Below, piece after piece: positions 8,629-17,148 of a stretch of 39,736 bases of DNA. Every line of letters starts with the position of its first letter. Positions within the stretch are counted from its first letter, which is position 1. The notes beneath the pieces are model-generated. The model ran no database searches. It worked only from the letters and a program-made list of their open reading frames with translations, and was not told the origin of the DNA. Both the position numbers and the translations under genes were made by a program. Origin of the DNA: DATEJJ01 sp039649115. Lineage in GTDB: Bacteria; Actinomycetota; Actinomycetes; Mycobacteriales; Micromonosporaceae. The stretch lies in the NCBI GenBank assembly GCA_039649115.1, contig JBBWZQ010000158.1, forward strand, positions 1 to 39,736, in the 5' to 3' direction.

Positions 8629-9912
8629 TCACCCAGCACGGTACCGCGGGAACGCGCCGGCGCCGGCGTACCGCGCCGCGTCGCCGAGCTCGTCCTCGAC
8701 GCGCAGCAACTGGTTGTACTTCGCGGTCCGGTCGGTGCGGGCCGGCGCACCGCTCTTGATCTGCCCGCAGCCCAGCGCCACGGCCAGGTCGGCGATCGTG
8801 GTGTCCTCGGTCTCCCCGGAGCGGTGGCTCATCATCGTGCGGAGGCCGGCGCGGTGCGCCAGGTCCACCGCGTCGACGGTCTCGGTGAGCGAGCCGATCT
8901 GGTTCACCTTCACCAGCAGCGCGTTGGCGGCCTTCGCCGCGATGCCCCGGGAGATGCGCGCCGGGTTCGTCACGAACAGGTCGTCCCCGACGATCTGGAT
9001 CCGGTCGCCCAGCCGGGCGGTCAGCGTGGACCAGCCGGCCCAGTCGTCCTCGGCCAGCGGGTCCTCGATCGACACGATCGGGTACGAGTCGACCAGCTTG
9101 GCGTAGTACTCGGCCATCTCCTCGGACGGCTTCGGCGTGCCCTCGAAGGTGTACGAGCCGTCGGCGTAGAACTCGGTCGCGGCCACGTCCAGCGCGAGCA
9201 CCACGTCGCGGCCCAGGGCGTATCCGGCGGCGGCGACCGCCTCCGCGATCAGGTCCAGCGCGGCCGAGTTGTGCGGCAGGTTGGGCGCGAAGCCACCCTC
9301 GTCACCCAGGCCGGTGGACAGGCCCTTCTTCTTGAGCACCGACTTCAGCGCGTGGTAGACCTCGGCGCCGGACCGGATCGCCTCGCGGAACGTGGGCGCG
9401 CCGATCGGCGCGATCATGAACTCCTGGATGTCCACATTGGAGTCGGCGTGCGCGCCGCCGTTGAGGATGTTCAGCATCGGTACCGGCAGCAGGTGCGCGT
9501 TGGGCCCGCCCAGGTAGCGGAACAGCGGCAGGCCGCTGGACCCGGCCGCGGCCTTGGCGACCGCCAGCGACACGCCCAGGATGGCGTTGGCGCCCAGCCC
9601 GGACTTGTCGGGCGTGCCGTCGATGTCGAGCATCTTCTGGTCGATCGCCCGCTGCTCGCTGGCCTCCATGCCGAAGACCTCGGGGAAGATGCGCTCCTCG
9701 ACGTTGTCGATGGCCTTCTCGACACCCTTGCCGGCGTACCGGTCCGCGTCGCCGTCGCGCAGTTCGAGCGCCTCGAACGCGCCGGTGGAGGCGCCGGACG
9801 GTGCCGCGGCGCGGGCGATCGTACCGTCGTCGAGACCGACCTCGACCTCGACGGTCGGGTTGCCCCGCGAGTCCAGGATCTCCCGGGCGACGATTCCCTC
9901 GATGGTGGCCAC
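8629..9912 (-). CDS. eno: Enolase
   Basis: A full-length 427-residue enolase, interconverting 2-phosphoglycerate and phosphoenolpyruvate in glycolysis. Family features: REILDSRGNPTVEVEV near the N-terminus, the flexible PSGASTG loop, His155 in NGGAHADSNVDIQEFM, Glu205 in GDEGGFAPN, metal ligands in ALDVAATEF and SIEDPLAEDD, the catalytic Lys in LLVKVNQIGS, and SHRSGETEDT plus IKSGAPARTDR at the end. It starts at GTG 9912 with GAGGAGC upstream. The 58-bp gap before it may hold its own promoter (TAGGCT at 9960-9955 on the minus strand). Its product is the substrate of the PEP carboxylase encoded nearby. Confidence 0.98.
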   Translation of the reverse strand: MATIEGIVAREILDSRGNPTVEVEVGLDDGTIARAAAPSGASTGAFEALELRDGDADRYAGKGVEKAIDNVEERIFPEVFGMEASEQRAIDQKMLDIDGTPDKSGLGANAILGVSLAVAKAAAGSSGLPLFRYLGGPNAHLLPVPMLNILNGGAHADSNVDIQEFMIAPIGAPTFREAIRSGAEVYHALKSVLKKKGLSTGLGDEGGFAPNLPHNSAALDLIAEAVAAAGYALGRDVVLALDVAATEFYADGSYTFEGTPKPSEEMAEYYAKLVDSYPIVSIEDPLAEDDWAGWSTLTARLGDRIQIVGDDLFVTNPARISRGIAAKAANALLVKVNQIGSLTETVDAVDLAHRAGLRTMMSHRSGETEDTTIADLAVALGCGQIKSGAPARTDRTAKYNQLLRVEDELGDAARYAGAGAFPRYRAG

Positions 9913-9970
9913 TGCGCTCGCTCCTCGCTTCTGGCGTGACGGTCTCCGCCGGGCAGCCTACCCCAGCATC

Positions 9971-11608
9971 TCAGCCGCCCAGCAGGCTGCTCACATGCCG
10001 CGGCGGGATCGAGCCGAAGCCGATCAGCCGGTCGTGCCAGGCACGCGGCGACACCCCTTCGGGGCGGGCGGCGACCAGCGCCGACACCTCGGTGTACCCG
10101 ACGAAGTAGGTGGAGAGCTGGGTGGAGGTGAGCTGTGCCCGCCGCCACTTGCCGGCCGCCTCGCCCTCCTCCTGGAAGCCGCGCCCGGTCATCAACGCCA
10201 TCGCCTCGGCCTCGGGCAGGTCCTCGCAGTGCACGAGCTGGTCCAGGATCGCGTTGAGCGACATCCGCAGCTGCATCTTCAGCTGCTGCAGCCGCAGCGG
10301 CAGCCCGCCGAAGCCGTGCCGCACCATCAGCTCCTCGGCGCAGACCGCCCAGCCCTCGACGAACGGGCCGGACATGGTGACGGCCCGGGCCCGGGTGGGG
10401 CCCTGGTACCGGCGGGCATGCGCCAACTGCAGGAAGTGGCCCGGCATCGCCTCGTGCACGGTCAGCTCGCGCACCATGTGGTTGTTGTACTCCCGGTAGA
10501 AGGAGGTGACCCACTGCGCCGGCCAGTCCGCCGGGGTCGGCGCGATGCAGTAGAACGTCGGTACCGCCGCCGGCTCCAGCGGACCCGGTGGGTCGCAGTA
10601 CGCCACCGCGACGCCCCGGCTGTGCTCCGGCATCTCCTTGATGACGCAGGGATCGTCCACAAGGGACACCAGATCGTGCTCGCGGACGAATTCGGTGGTC
10701 TCGTCCAGCGTCACCTTGGCCAGGTCCACAATGGACCCGTCGTCCGGGTGCTCGCCGGCGAGGCGGTCCAGGGCCAGCCGTACCGTATCGTCGGTGGCCG
10801 CACCGCCGACCAACTCGGCGGCCGCCTCGCGCAGCTCCGCACCGATCCGGTCGAAGCGCGCCCGGGCGCGCGCGAGCACCTCGGCCGCGGAGAGCTCGGT
10901 GTCCAGGGTGTGCCACAACCGCGCCTCCCACAGCGGCCGACCCAGCCGCGGATCCCGCGCTTCCTGGCTTGTGAACGGACTGTCGCTTGTGGACAGGCTG
11001 GCGCGCAGCCAGCCGACGAACTCCCGCAGCGCGGCGACCGCCCGCCGGGCGGCCGGGTTCACTGTGCCGGCGAGCGCGGGCGCCTCGGCCACCAGCGCGG
11101 GCAGCTCGTGTTCGATCAGGCCGGCGGTGCCGGTGAACTGCCCGATCGCCGTCTCCAGGTGGATGTGCGGGCAGCCGGTCAGCGTGGCACGGGCACCGGC
11201 CAGCAGGTCGGGCACGGCCGCGAGCCGGCCGGCGAGGCTGGCCAGCCGCTGCTCCGCGGGGGCGAACGGCCGCGATATCAGCCGGTCGAGGAGGTCGCCG
11301 GGGTTGTGTACGAGCGGGTTCCACTCGTGCTCGCGCACCTCCGTGCGCTCGAACAGGGACCGCTCGACGAGGCTCGTCAGGACCGCGTGGTCGACCAGTT
11401 CCGCCGGATCCAGCAGCTCGTAGTCCACCTGGGACAGTGCGGCCGAGGCCTCCCGGAGCATGGCCACCTCCCCCGCCACCGCACCGGTGGACAGGTCCGG
11501 CAGCCGGTCGTCGAACCGGTGGTCGCCCGCGTAGCCGGCCAGCGCCGGGTCGGTCTCCAGCAGGGCCTCGATGACGCGCTCCGCGATCGGCACGAACTCC
11601 TCAGGCAT
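9971..11608 (-). CDS. DUF885 family protein (zinc-peptidase-like)
   Basis: A 545-residue predicted cytosolic protein of the DUF885 family. The hallmark HEAMPGHFLQLAH begins near residue 385 and fits an HExxxGH zinc-binding motif; WAVCAEELMVRHGF downstream supplies the usual third-ligand region. The family is gluzincin-like and largely helical, and few members have known substrates. The ATG at 11608 is chosen since the protein pattern starts there and GAGGAG lies 4 nt before it. That ribosome site lies inside a perfect 16-bp tandem duplication (11597-11628). An upstream copy of the same ATG opens only a 7-codon frame ending at 11601. The gene follows mazG by 25 bp. Confidence 0.88.
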   Translation of the reverse strand: MPEEFVPIAERVIEALLETDPALAGYAGDHRFDDRLPDLSTGAVAGEVAMLREASAALSQVDYELLDPAELVDHAVLTSLVERSLFERTEVREHEWNPLVHNPGDLLDRLISRPFAPAEQRLASLAGRLAAVPDLLAGARATLTGCPHIHLETAIGQFTGTAGLIEHELPALVAEAPALAGTVNPAARRAVAALREFVGWLRASLSTSDSPFTSQEARDPRLGRPLWEARLWHTLDTELSAAEVLARARARFDRIGAELREAAAELVGGAATDDTVRLALDRLAGEHPDDGSIVDLAKVTLDETTEFVREHDLVSLVDDPCVIKEMPEHSRGVAVAYCDPPGPLEPAAVPTFYCIAPTPADWPAQWVTSFYREYNNHMVRELTVHEAMPGHFLQLAHARRYQGPTRARAVTMSGPFVEGWAVCAEELMVRHGFGGLPLRLQQLKMQLRMSLNAILDQLVHCEDLPEAEAMALMTGRGFQEEGEAAGKWRRAQLTSTQLSTYFVGYTEVSALVAARPEGVSPRAWHDRLIGFGSIPPRHVSSLLGG

Positions 11609-11628
11609 GATCCTCCTCAGGCATGATC
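11597..11628. repeat. Perfect 16-bp tandem duplication over the DUF885 start codon
   Basis: Minus-strand reading: GATCATGCCTGAGGAG occurs twice in direct contact (plus positions 11597-11612 and 11613-11628). Each copy carries an ATG and a GAGGAG. The outer copy therefore gives a GAGGAG 4 nt ahead of the inner ATG, and also a decoy ATG at 11624 with a 7-codon frame (MPEEDHA) whose TGA overlaps the true coding start region. Confidence 0.97.
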
Positions 11629-11633
11629 TGAAC

Positions 11634-12566
11634 CTACCGCTCCGCGGCCCGGACCTGATCGGCGAGCGCCAGTGCCGCCCGGCGCAGCGCGGCCTCCGCG
11701 TCCTCCCCATGCTCCACCGCGTCCCAGCTCAGGCGCAGCAGCCGCCCGCCCAGGTCGTTCCCGTCGGGCAGCACCACCGGCAGCCCCGCCCGCGCGGCCC
11801 GCGAGAGGATCTTGGCGGCCAGCGCCAGCGCGGGTTGCGAGCGGGCGATGCCGTCGAGGACCGAGTCGCGCTCCTTCTCCGCGCTCTTGATCCGCTCCCA
11901 CTGCTCCGTGATCTCGTCGACGTCCTGGGTGGACGCGTCGCCGAACACGTGCGGGTTGCGCCTGATCAGCTTGTCCACCAGGTCGGCGGCGACGTCGTCG
12001 ATGCTCCACGCCTCGTCCTCGGGCAGGTTCTGCGCCAGCCGCGCGTGCAGCACGACCTGCAGCAGCACGTCGCCCAGCTCCTCGCGCAGCGCCGCCCGGT
12101 CCCCGGACCCGATCGCGTCGTACGCCTCGTACGCCTCCTCCAGCAGGAACCGCGCGAGGCTCTCGTGGGTCTGCCGCAGCTTCCAGGGATCGCCGCCGGG
12201 CGAGGCGAGGCGGTCCATCACGGTCACCGCGTCCAGCAGCCGGGCACCGGGCGGGTCCCACGAGCCGTACATCAGCTCCAGGTCGGCCGTTCCGGGGGTC
12301 CTGGCCAGCCGCATCCCCAGCTCACGAGCCATCTCCTGGTCACCGGAGGGTCCGGCGAGCCAGACCGCGGTCGGCCGGGACAGCAGCGCGTCGATGGGAC
12401 GGTCGGTGATGGTCACGGCGACGCCGGTCGCACGCAGGGCCGCGGTCTGCTCGCTCTCGCTCGCCGCGAACACCGGATGGGCCCGCACCAGATCCCAGGC
12501 CGCCGCCGACAGCAGCCCGGCCGGCAGCCTCGGCGAGGTCACCAGCAGCACGACACGCGCGACCAC
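11634..12566 (-). CDS. mazG: MazG nucleoside triphosphate pyrophosphohydrolase
   Basis: A 310-residue MazG, which hydrolyses NTPs and dNTPs to the monophosphate and pyrophosphate as house-cleaning of damaged nucleotides. The all-alpha core has the metal motif EEAYE (Glu143, Glu144, Glu147) followed by EELGD (Glu162, Glu163, Asp166) and VLHARLAQ. A second partial MazG-like segment follows (DKLIRRNPHVFGD, EQWERIKSAEK). The N-terminal 110 residues (LLVTSPRLPAGLL...) resemble the tetrapyrrole-methylase-like head of longer actinobacterial MazG proteins. It starts at GTG 12566, 8 bp after the lipoprotein stop, and is likely in the same transcript as the lipoprotein. Confidence 0.93.
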   Translation of the reverse strand: MVARVVLLVTSPRLPAGLLSAAAWDLVRAHPVFAASESEQTAALRATGVAVTITDRPIDALLSRPTAVWLAGPSGDQEMARELGMRLARTPGTADLELMYGSWDPPGARLLDAVTVMDRLASPGGDPWKLRQTHESLARFLLEEAYEAYDAIGSGDRAALREELGDVLLQVVLHARLAQNLPEDEAWSIDDVAADLVDKLIRRNPHVFGDASTQDVDEITEQWERIKSAEKERDSVLDGIARSQPALALAAKILSRAARAGLPVVLPDGNDLGGRLLRLSWDAVEHGEDAEAALRRAALALADQVRAAER

Positions 12567-12574
12567 CGGCGTAC

Positions 12575-13264
12575 CTACCGCGCGTCGACCACCGCGGGGG
12601 AGCCGCCCGACCCGAGCGGCACGGCAACCAGGACGAAGGTGCCGCCGCTGGTGCCGGACACCCGGACGAGCGGGTACTCGATGTCGCCGTACAGCGGGTT
12701 GAGCTCCACGCCGTACCGCTTCGCCGCGGCCGTCAGCGCGTTGCGCAGGCCGAGCCCCGCGCCGATGCCGTTGATCTGCTGCAGCTCCGGCTTGATCTGC
12801 TGGTACGAGGCGGTGAGGCCACCCGCGACGAGCCGCTGGTAGATCTCCCGGTAGTCGGCCTCGGTCGGCGTCACGGCCGCGCTGTTCTGCAGCAGGAGTT
12901 GCTGGTAGGACACGGCTTGCACGTGCATCCGCAGGTACGGGTCACTGGCCGGCAGGCTGCTCTGGGTGGCCGCGGCGGCGTAGTCGAACGCGGGGGTGGC
13001 GTACCCCTTCTCGGTGGCGAAGCGCCGGGCCACCGCGACGAAGACCATCTCGGCGGTGACCGATCGGCGGGCCTGCGGCCGGTCGGCGGTCTGCAGCGAG
13101 CCCCCGTCGCGCTGGTAGGCCGCGAGCATGTCCTCGACCTGCTGCTGGCTGACCCGGGTGGCGCCGACGTACGCGGCGCTGCCCGTCTCCAGCCGGCAGC
13201 CGGTCAGGGTCGCCAGGCCCAGCGCGCCGGCGACGACGATAGCGATCAGGCGACGGCGCGCCAT
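12575..13264 (-). CDS. SurA-like lipoprotein
   Basis: A 229-residue secreted lipoprotein. It has a basic start (MARRR), a hydrophobic signal core and the lipobox LATLTGC, with the acylated Cys near residue 23. The mature part begins with AAYVGATRVSQQQVEDML, the pattern of the N-terminal helical domain of SurA-type folding chaperones, without a recognisable peptidyl-prolyl isomerase domain. CGGAGG lies 5 nt before the ATG at 13264, which decides the start against an upstream in-frame codon at 13306. Similar lipoproteins sit between mfd and mazG in other actinobacteria. A chaperone role on the outer membrane face is inferred from the family only. Confidence 0.87.
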   Translation of the reverse strand: MARRRLIAIVVAGALGLATLTGCRLETGSAAYVGATRVSQQQVEDMLAAYQRDGGSLQTADRPQARRSVTAEMVFVAVARRFATEKGYATPAFDYAAAATQSSLPASDPYLRMHVQAVSYQQLLLQNSAAVTPTEADYREIYQRLVAGGLTASYQQIKPELQQINGIGAGLGLRNALTAAAKRYGVELNPLYGDIEYPLVRVSGTSGGTFVLVAVPLGSGGSPAVVDAR

Positions 13265-13298
13265 CCGTACCTCCGGAAGTCGTGACCTGGCCACTGTC

Positions 13299-16200
13299 TC
13301 ACGCACCGCCGCTCGCGGACCCTGCGGGGGCCCCCATGATCGCGGCCAACAGCTCGGCGCACCAGTCCAGCATCGCCGTGTCGCGCACCGGCTCGCCGCC
13401 GACCCGCTTCGTCTGCGGCCGGGGCAGCGACACCTGCTCGGTCACCTGCTTGTACACCGCGTCCGGGTACAGCCGCTTGAGGCGCATCTGCTTCGAGTCG
13501 GGCAGCGGCAGCGGCCCGAACCGGATGTGCCGGCCCTGCAGGCTCACGTCCGCCAGGCCGTACGCCCGGGCGAGCAGCCGGAAGCGGGCCACCGCCACCA
13601 GGTTGGCCACGGGCTCGGGCGGCTCGCCGTACCGGTCGCGCATCTCCACCACCGCCTCGTCCAGCTTCGCCACCGAACGGGCCGCGGCCAGCTTGCGGTA
13701 CATCTCCAGGCGCAGCCGCTCCACCCCGATGTACTCGTGCGGGATGTGCGCGTCGACCGGCAGGTCGATCTTCACGTCCGCTTCTTCCTCGGCCGGCGCC
13801 TCGCCCTTGAAGGCGGAGACCGCCTCGCCGACCATGCGCACGTACAGGTCGAAGCCGACCCCTTCGATGTGCCCGGACTGCTCCCCGCCGAGCAGGTTGC
13901 CGGCCCCGCGGATCTCCAGGTCCTTCATCGCCACGTACATGCCCGCACCCAGCTCGGCGTGCTGCGCGATGGTCGCCAGCCGCTCGTGCGCGTGCTCGGT
14001 GAGCGGCCGGTCCGTCGGGTACAGGAAGTAGGCGTACGCGCGCTCGCGGCCCCGGCCCACCCGGCCCCGGATCTGGTGCAGCTGGGCCAGGCCGAGCAGG
14101 TCGGCCCGCTCCACGATCAGGGTGTTCGCGTTGGGGATGTCGATGCCGGACTCCACGATCGTGGTGCAGACCAGGACGTCGTACTCCTTCTCCCAGAAGG
14201 AGACCATGATCTTTTCGAGGGCGTCCTCGCCCATCTGGCCGTGCGCGACCGCGACCCGGGCGTCGGGTACCAGCTCGCGCACCCGCCGGGCCGCCTTCTC
14301 GATCGACTCGACCCGGTTGTGCAGGTAGAACACCTGGCCGTCGCGCAGCAGCTCGCGGTGGATCGCGGCGGCCACCTGCTTCTCGTCGTACGCGCCGACG
14401 AAGGTGAGCACCGGGTGCCGCTCCTCCGGCGGCGTCGCGATCGTGGACATCTCCCGGATCCCGGTGATCGCCATCTCCAGCGTGCGCGGGATCGGCGTCG
14501 CCGACATCGTCAGCACATCGACCGCCGTGCGCAGCTGCTTGAGGAACTCCTTGTGCTCCACCCCGAAGCGCTGCTCCTCGTCGACCACGACCATGCCGAG
14601 GTTCTTGAAGCGGGTCGAGTTCTGCAGCAGCCGGTGCGTGCCGATGACGATGTCGGCCGTACCCTCGGAGGCCATCGTCAGGGTCTGCTCCGCCTCGCGC
14701 CCGGTCTGGAAGCGGGACAGCTGGCGGACCTCCACCGGGAACTGGTTCATCCGCTCGGTGAACGTGTTGTAGTGCTGCTGGACGAGCAGCGTGGTGGGTA
14801 CGAGCACGGCGACCTGCTTGCCGTCCTGTACCGCCTTGAAGGCCGCCCGGACCGCGATCTCGGTCTTGCCGTACCCGACGTCGCCGCAGATCAGCCGGTC
14901 CATCGGTACCGGCCGCTCCATGTCGGCCTTGACCTCCTCGATCGCGGAGAGCTGGTCGGGCGTCTCGGTGTACGGGAAGGCGTCCTCCAGCTCCCGCTGC
15001 CACGGCGTGTCCGGCCCGAACGCGTACCCCTTGGAGTTCTGCCGCGCCGCGTACAGCTGGATGAGCTGCGCGGCGATCTCGCGTACCGCCTTGCGGGCGC
15101 GTGCCTTGGACTTCGCCCAGTCCGAGCCGCCGAGCTTGTGCACTGTCGGGCTCTCCCCGCCGACGTACCGGGAGAGCTGGTCGAGCTGGTCGGTCGGCAC
15201 GAACAGCCGGTCGCCGGGCTGGCCCCGCTTGCTCGCCGCGTACTCCAGGACCAGGTACTCGCGGGACGCGCCGTTGACGACCCGCCGCACCAGCTCCACG
15301 TACCTGCCGATGCCGTGCTGCTCGTGTACCACGAAGTCGCCGGACTTGAGCTCCAGCGGGTCGATCGTGTTGCGCCGCCGGCTGGGCATCTTGCGCATGT
15401 CCCGGGTGGACGCGCCGCGGCCGCCGGAGATGTCCGTGCCGGTGACCACCGCCAGCCGGCCGGCCTCGTCGATGAACCCGAACTCCAGCGGCCCGGTGGT
15501 GACCACGGGCAGGCCGGGGGCGGGCGCCGCGTCCAGCCGGTCCACCAGGGACACGCCGAGCCCGGCGTCGCGCAGCACCTCGACCGAGCGCTGCGCCGGG
15601 CCGTGCCCCGGGAAGACCAGGGCCACCCGCCAGCCGTCGCCGGCCCAGCGCTTCAGGTCGTCGATGACCCGTCCGGTGTCGCCGTGGTAGAGCGGCACCG
15701 GCTGCGCGGCCAGCGCCAGCGAGCGCCCCTCGTCGGCCCGCACCTCCACCGAGATCTCCGGTTCGAGCAGCTCGTCGAGCCAGACCCGGGGCTGCGCCTG
15801 TGAAGGAGCCGCGGCGAAGGGGGTCACGGACCACCAGGGCATGCCGAGGCCGGAGGCGGTCGACCTCACGTCCGCGAGGGTACGGAAGGCAGACGCACCC
15901 AGGTCGATCGGTGCCTTGCCACCGACCGCGGCGGCCGCCCAGCTCGCCGCCAGGAACTCCTCGCTGGTGCGGACCAGATCGTGCGACCGGGTGCGGACGC
16001 GCTCCGGGTCGCACAGCAGCACCACGGAGCCGGCCGGCATGGCGTCCACCAGCAGCTCCAGGTCACCCGGTACCAGCGCGGTGGCGAGCGACTCCATGCC
16101 CTCCACCGGTATCCCCTCGGCCAGCTTGTCCAGCATCTCGGCCAGTTGCGGATGCTCCCGCGCCAGGTCGGCCGCCCGCTGCCGTACCGGCGGGGTGAGC

Positions 16201-16958
16201 AGCAGCTCCCGGCACGGCGGCGCCCAGAGCCGCTCGGTGGCCTCGATGGTCCGCTGGTCCGCCACCGCGAACGTGCGGATGTCCTCGACGTCGTCGCCCC
16301 AGAACTCCACCCTCAGCGGGTGCTCCTCGGTGGGCGGAAAGACGTCCAGGATCCCGCCGCGTACCGCGAACTCGCCGCGCTTCTCCACCAGGTCGACCCG
16401 GGTGTACGCGATCTCCGCGAGGCGCCGGACCACCTCCGCGAGGTCGGCCGTGCCACCCTTGCGCAGCTCGATCGGCTCCAGGTCGCCCAGCCCCCGCAGC
16501 TGCGGCTGGAGTACCGAACGCACCGGTGCGACCACCACCCGCAGCGGTCCCCGCGCCGGATCGGTCGGGTCGGGATGCGCCAGCCGGCGCAGCACCGCCA
16601 GCCGGCGGCCGATCGTGTCCGGCCGCGGCGACAGCCGCTCGTGCGGCAGGGTCTCCCAGGCCGGGAACACCGCGACCTGCTCGGGCGGCAGCAGGCAGCC
16701 CAGCGCGCTGGCCAGGTCGTCGGCTTCGCGCGTGGTCGCCGCGACGGCGAGCACGGGCCGGCCGGCGCCGGGCGCGTCCGCGGCGATCGCGGCAGCGATG
16801 AACGGTCGCAGCGCGGGCGGCGCGGTCAGGTCGAGCTGGTCGACCTCCGCGGTCGGGACGGGACCGGCGGCACCGGGGGCGGTGCGCTGCGCCTGGTCGC
16901 GCGCGGCGGCGAGGGCCGGGTCGAGCAACGCCGCGTCGAGCAGGCCGGCGAGTTTCAT
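13299..16958 (-). CDS. mfd: Transcription-repair coupling factor Mfd
   Basis: A full-length 1219-residue Mfd, which displaces RNA polymerase stalled at DNA lesions and recruits UvrA. The N-terminal UvrB-like region includes VFPAWETLPHERLSPRPDT and GGILDVFPPTEEHPLRVEFWGD. The CarD-like RNA-polymerase-interacting domain shows GDFVVHEQHGIGRY. The SF2 translocase has Walker A GDVGYGKTE (about residue 690) and DEEQRFG (about residue 790), then SATPIPRTLEMA and QIRGRVGRGRERAYAYF. A UvrA-binding C-terminal domain ends the protein. The ATG at 16958 opens MKLAGLLDAAL; 138 same-frame codons upstream are antisense shadow of ppc and its promoter. It ends 34 bp before the lipoprotein start. Confidence 0.97.
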   Translation of the reverse strand: MKLAGLLDAALLDPALAAARDQAQRTAPGAAGPVPTAEVDQLDLTAPPALRPFIAAAIAADAPGAGRPVLAVAATTREADDLASALGCLLPPEQVAVFPAWETLPHERLSPRPDTIGRRLAVLRRLAHPDPTDPARGPLRVVVAPVRSVLQPQLRGLGDLEPIELRKGGTADLAEVVRRLAEIAYTRVDLVEKRGEFAVRGGILDVFPPTEEHPLRVEFWGDDVEDIRTFAVADQRTIEATERLWAPPCRELLLTPPVRQRAADLAREHPQLAEMLDKLAEGIPVEGMESLATALVPGDLELLVDAMPAGSVVLLCDPERVRTRSHDLVRTSEEFLAASWAAAAVGGKAPIDLGASAFRTLADVRSTASGLGMPWWSVTPFAAAPSQAQPRVWLDELLEPEISVEVRADEGRSLALAAQPVPLYHGDTGRVIDDLKRWAGDGWRVALVFPGHGPAQRSVEVLRDAGLGVSLVDRLDAAPAPGLPVVTTGPLEFGFIDEAGRLAVVTGTDISGGRGASTRDMRKMPSRRRNTIDPLELKSGDFVVHEQHGIGRYVELVRRVVNGASREYLVLEYAASKRGQPGDRLFVPTDQLDQLSRYVGGESPTVHKLGGSDWAKSKARARKAVREIAAQLIQLYAARQNSKGYAFGPDTPWQRELEDAFPYTETPDQLSAIEEVKADMERPVPMDRLICGDVGYGKTEIAVRAAFKAVQDGKQVAVLVPTTLLVQQHYNTFTERMNQFPVEVRQLSRFQTGREAEQTLTMASEGTADIVIGTHRLLQNSTRFKNLGMVVVDEEQRFGVEHKEFLKQLRTAVDVLTMSATPIPRTLEMAITGIREMSTIATPPEERHPVLTFVGAYDEKQVAAAIHRELLRDGQVFYLHNRVESIEKAARRVRELVPDARVAVAHGQMGEDALEKIMVSFWEKEYDVLVCTTIVESGIDIPNANTLIVERADLLGLAQLHQIRGRVGRGRERAYAYFLYPTDRPLTEHAHERLATIAQHAELGAGMYVAMKDLEIRGAGNLLGGEQSGHIEGVGFDLYVRMVGEAVSAFKGEAPAEEEADVKIDLPVDAHIPHEYIGVERLRLEMYRKLAAARSVAKLDEAVVEMRDRYGEPPEPVANLVAVARFRLLARAYGLADVSLQGRHIRFGPLPLPDSKQMRLKRLYPDAVYKQVTEQVSLPRPQTKRVGGEPVRDTAMLDWCAELLAAIMGAPAGSASGGA

Positions 16959-17148
16959 GATTGCCACTTCCGAGACGGGGTGCGGGCACGCGCGTGTGCC
17001 CCTCGCCCAGGCTGGACGGGGGGTTACCCAACCAGACCAGCCTACCCGCTCGCCCGATCGACCTTGTCCGCCACTGGCCGGCAGCCCGCGGGATAGCATC
17101 TGGTGGTCGGACAACGCCGTCCTCCCGGTCCTCCCGAAGGAGCGTACG

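Noticed and set aside
10660..10995. DnaA-box-like GTCCACA strings suggesting an origin
   Set aside because: Scattered single near-matches inside coding genes, no AT-rich region and no dnaA/dnaN neighbourhood.
9554..11626. 690-codon plus-strand frame opposite enolase and DUF885
   Set aside because: Antisense shadow; no signature and conflicts with two well supported genes.
13128..15803. Long plus-strand open frame of about 890 codons opposite mfd
   Set aside because: Arg/Gly/His/Val-rich product with no domain, antisense to a firmly identified mfd; long shadow frames are expected at this GC content.
13246..16014. Long minus-strand frame of about 920 codons overlapping mfd in another frame
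   Set aside because: Same-strand shadow of mfd; Arg/Gly/Ala-rich, no motifs.
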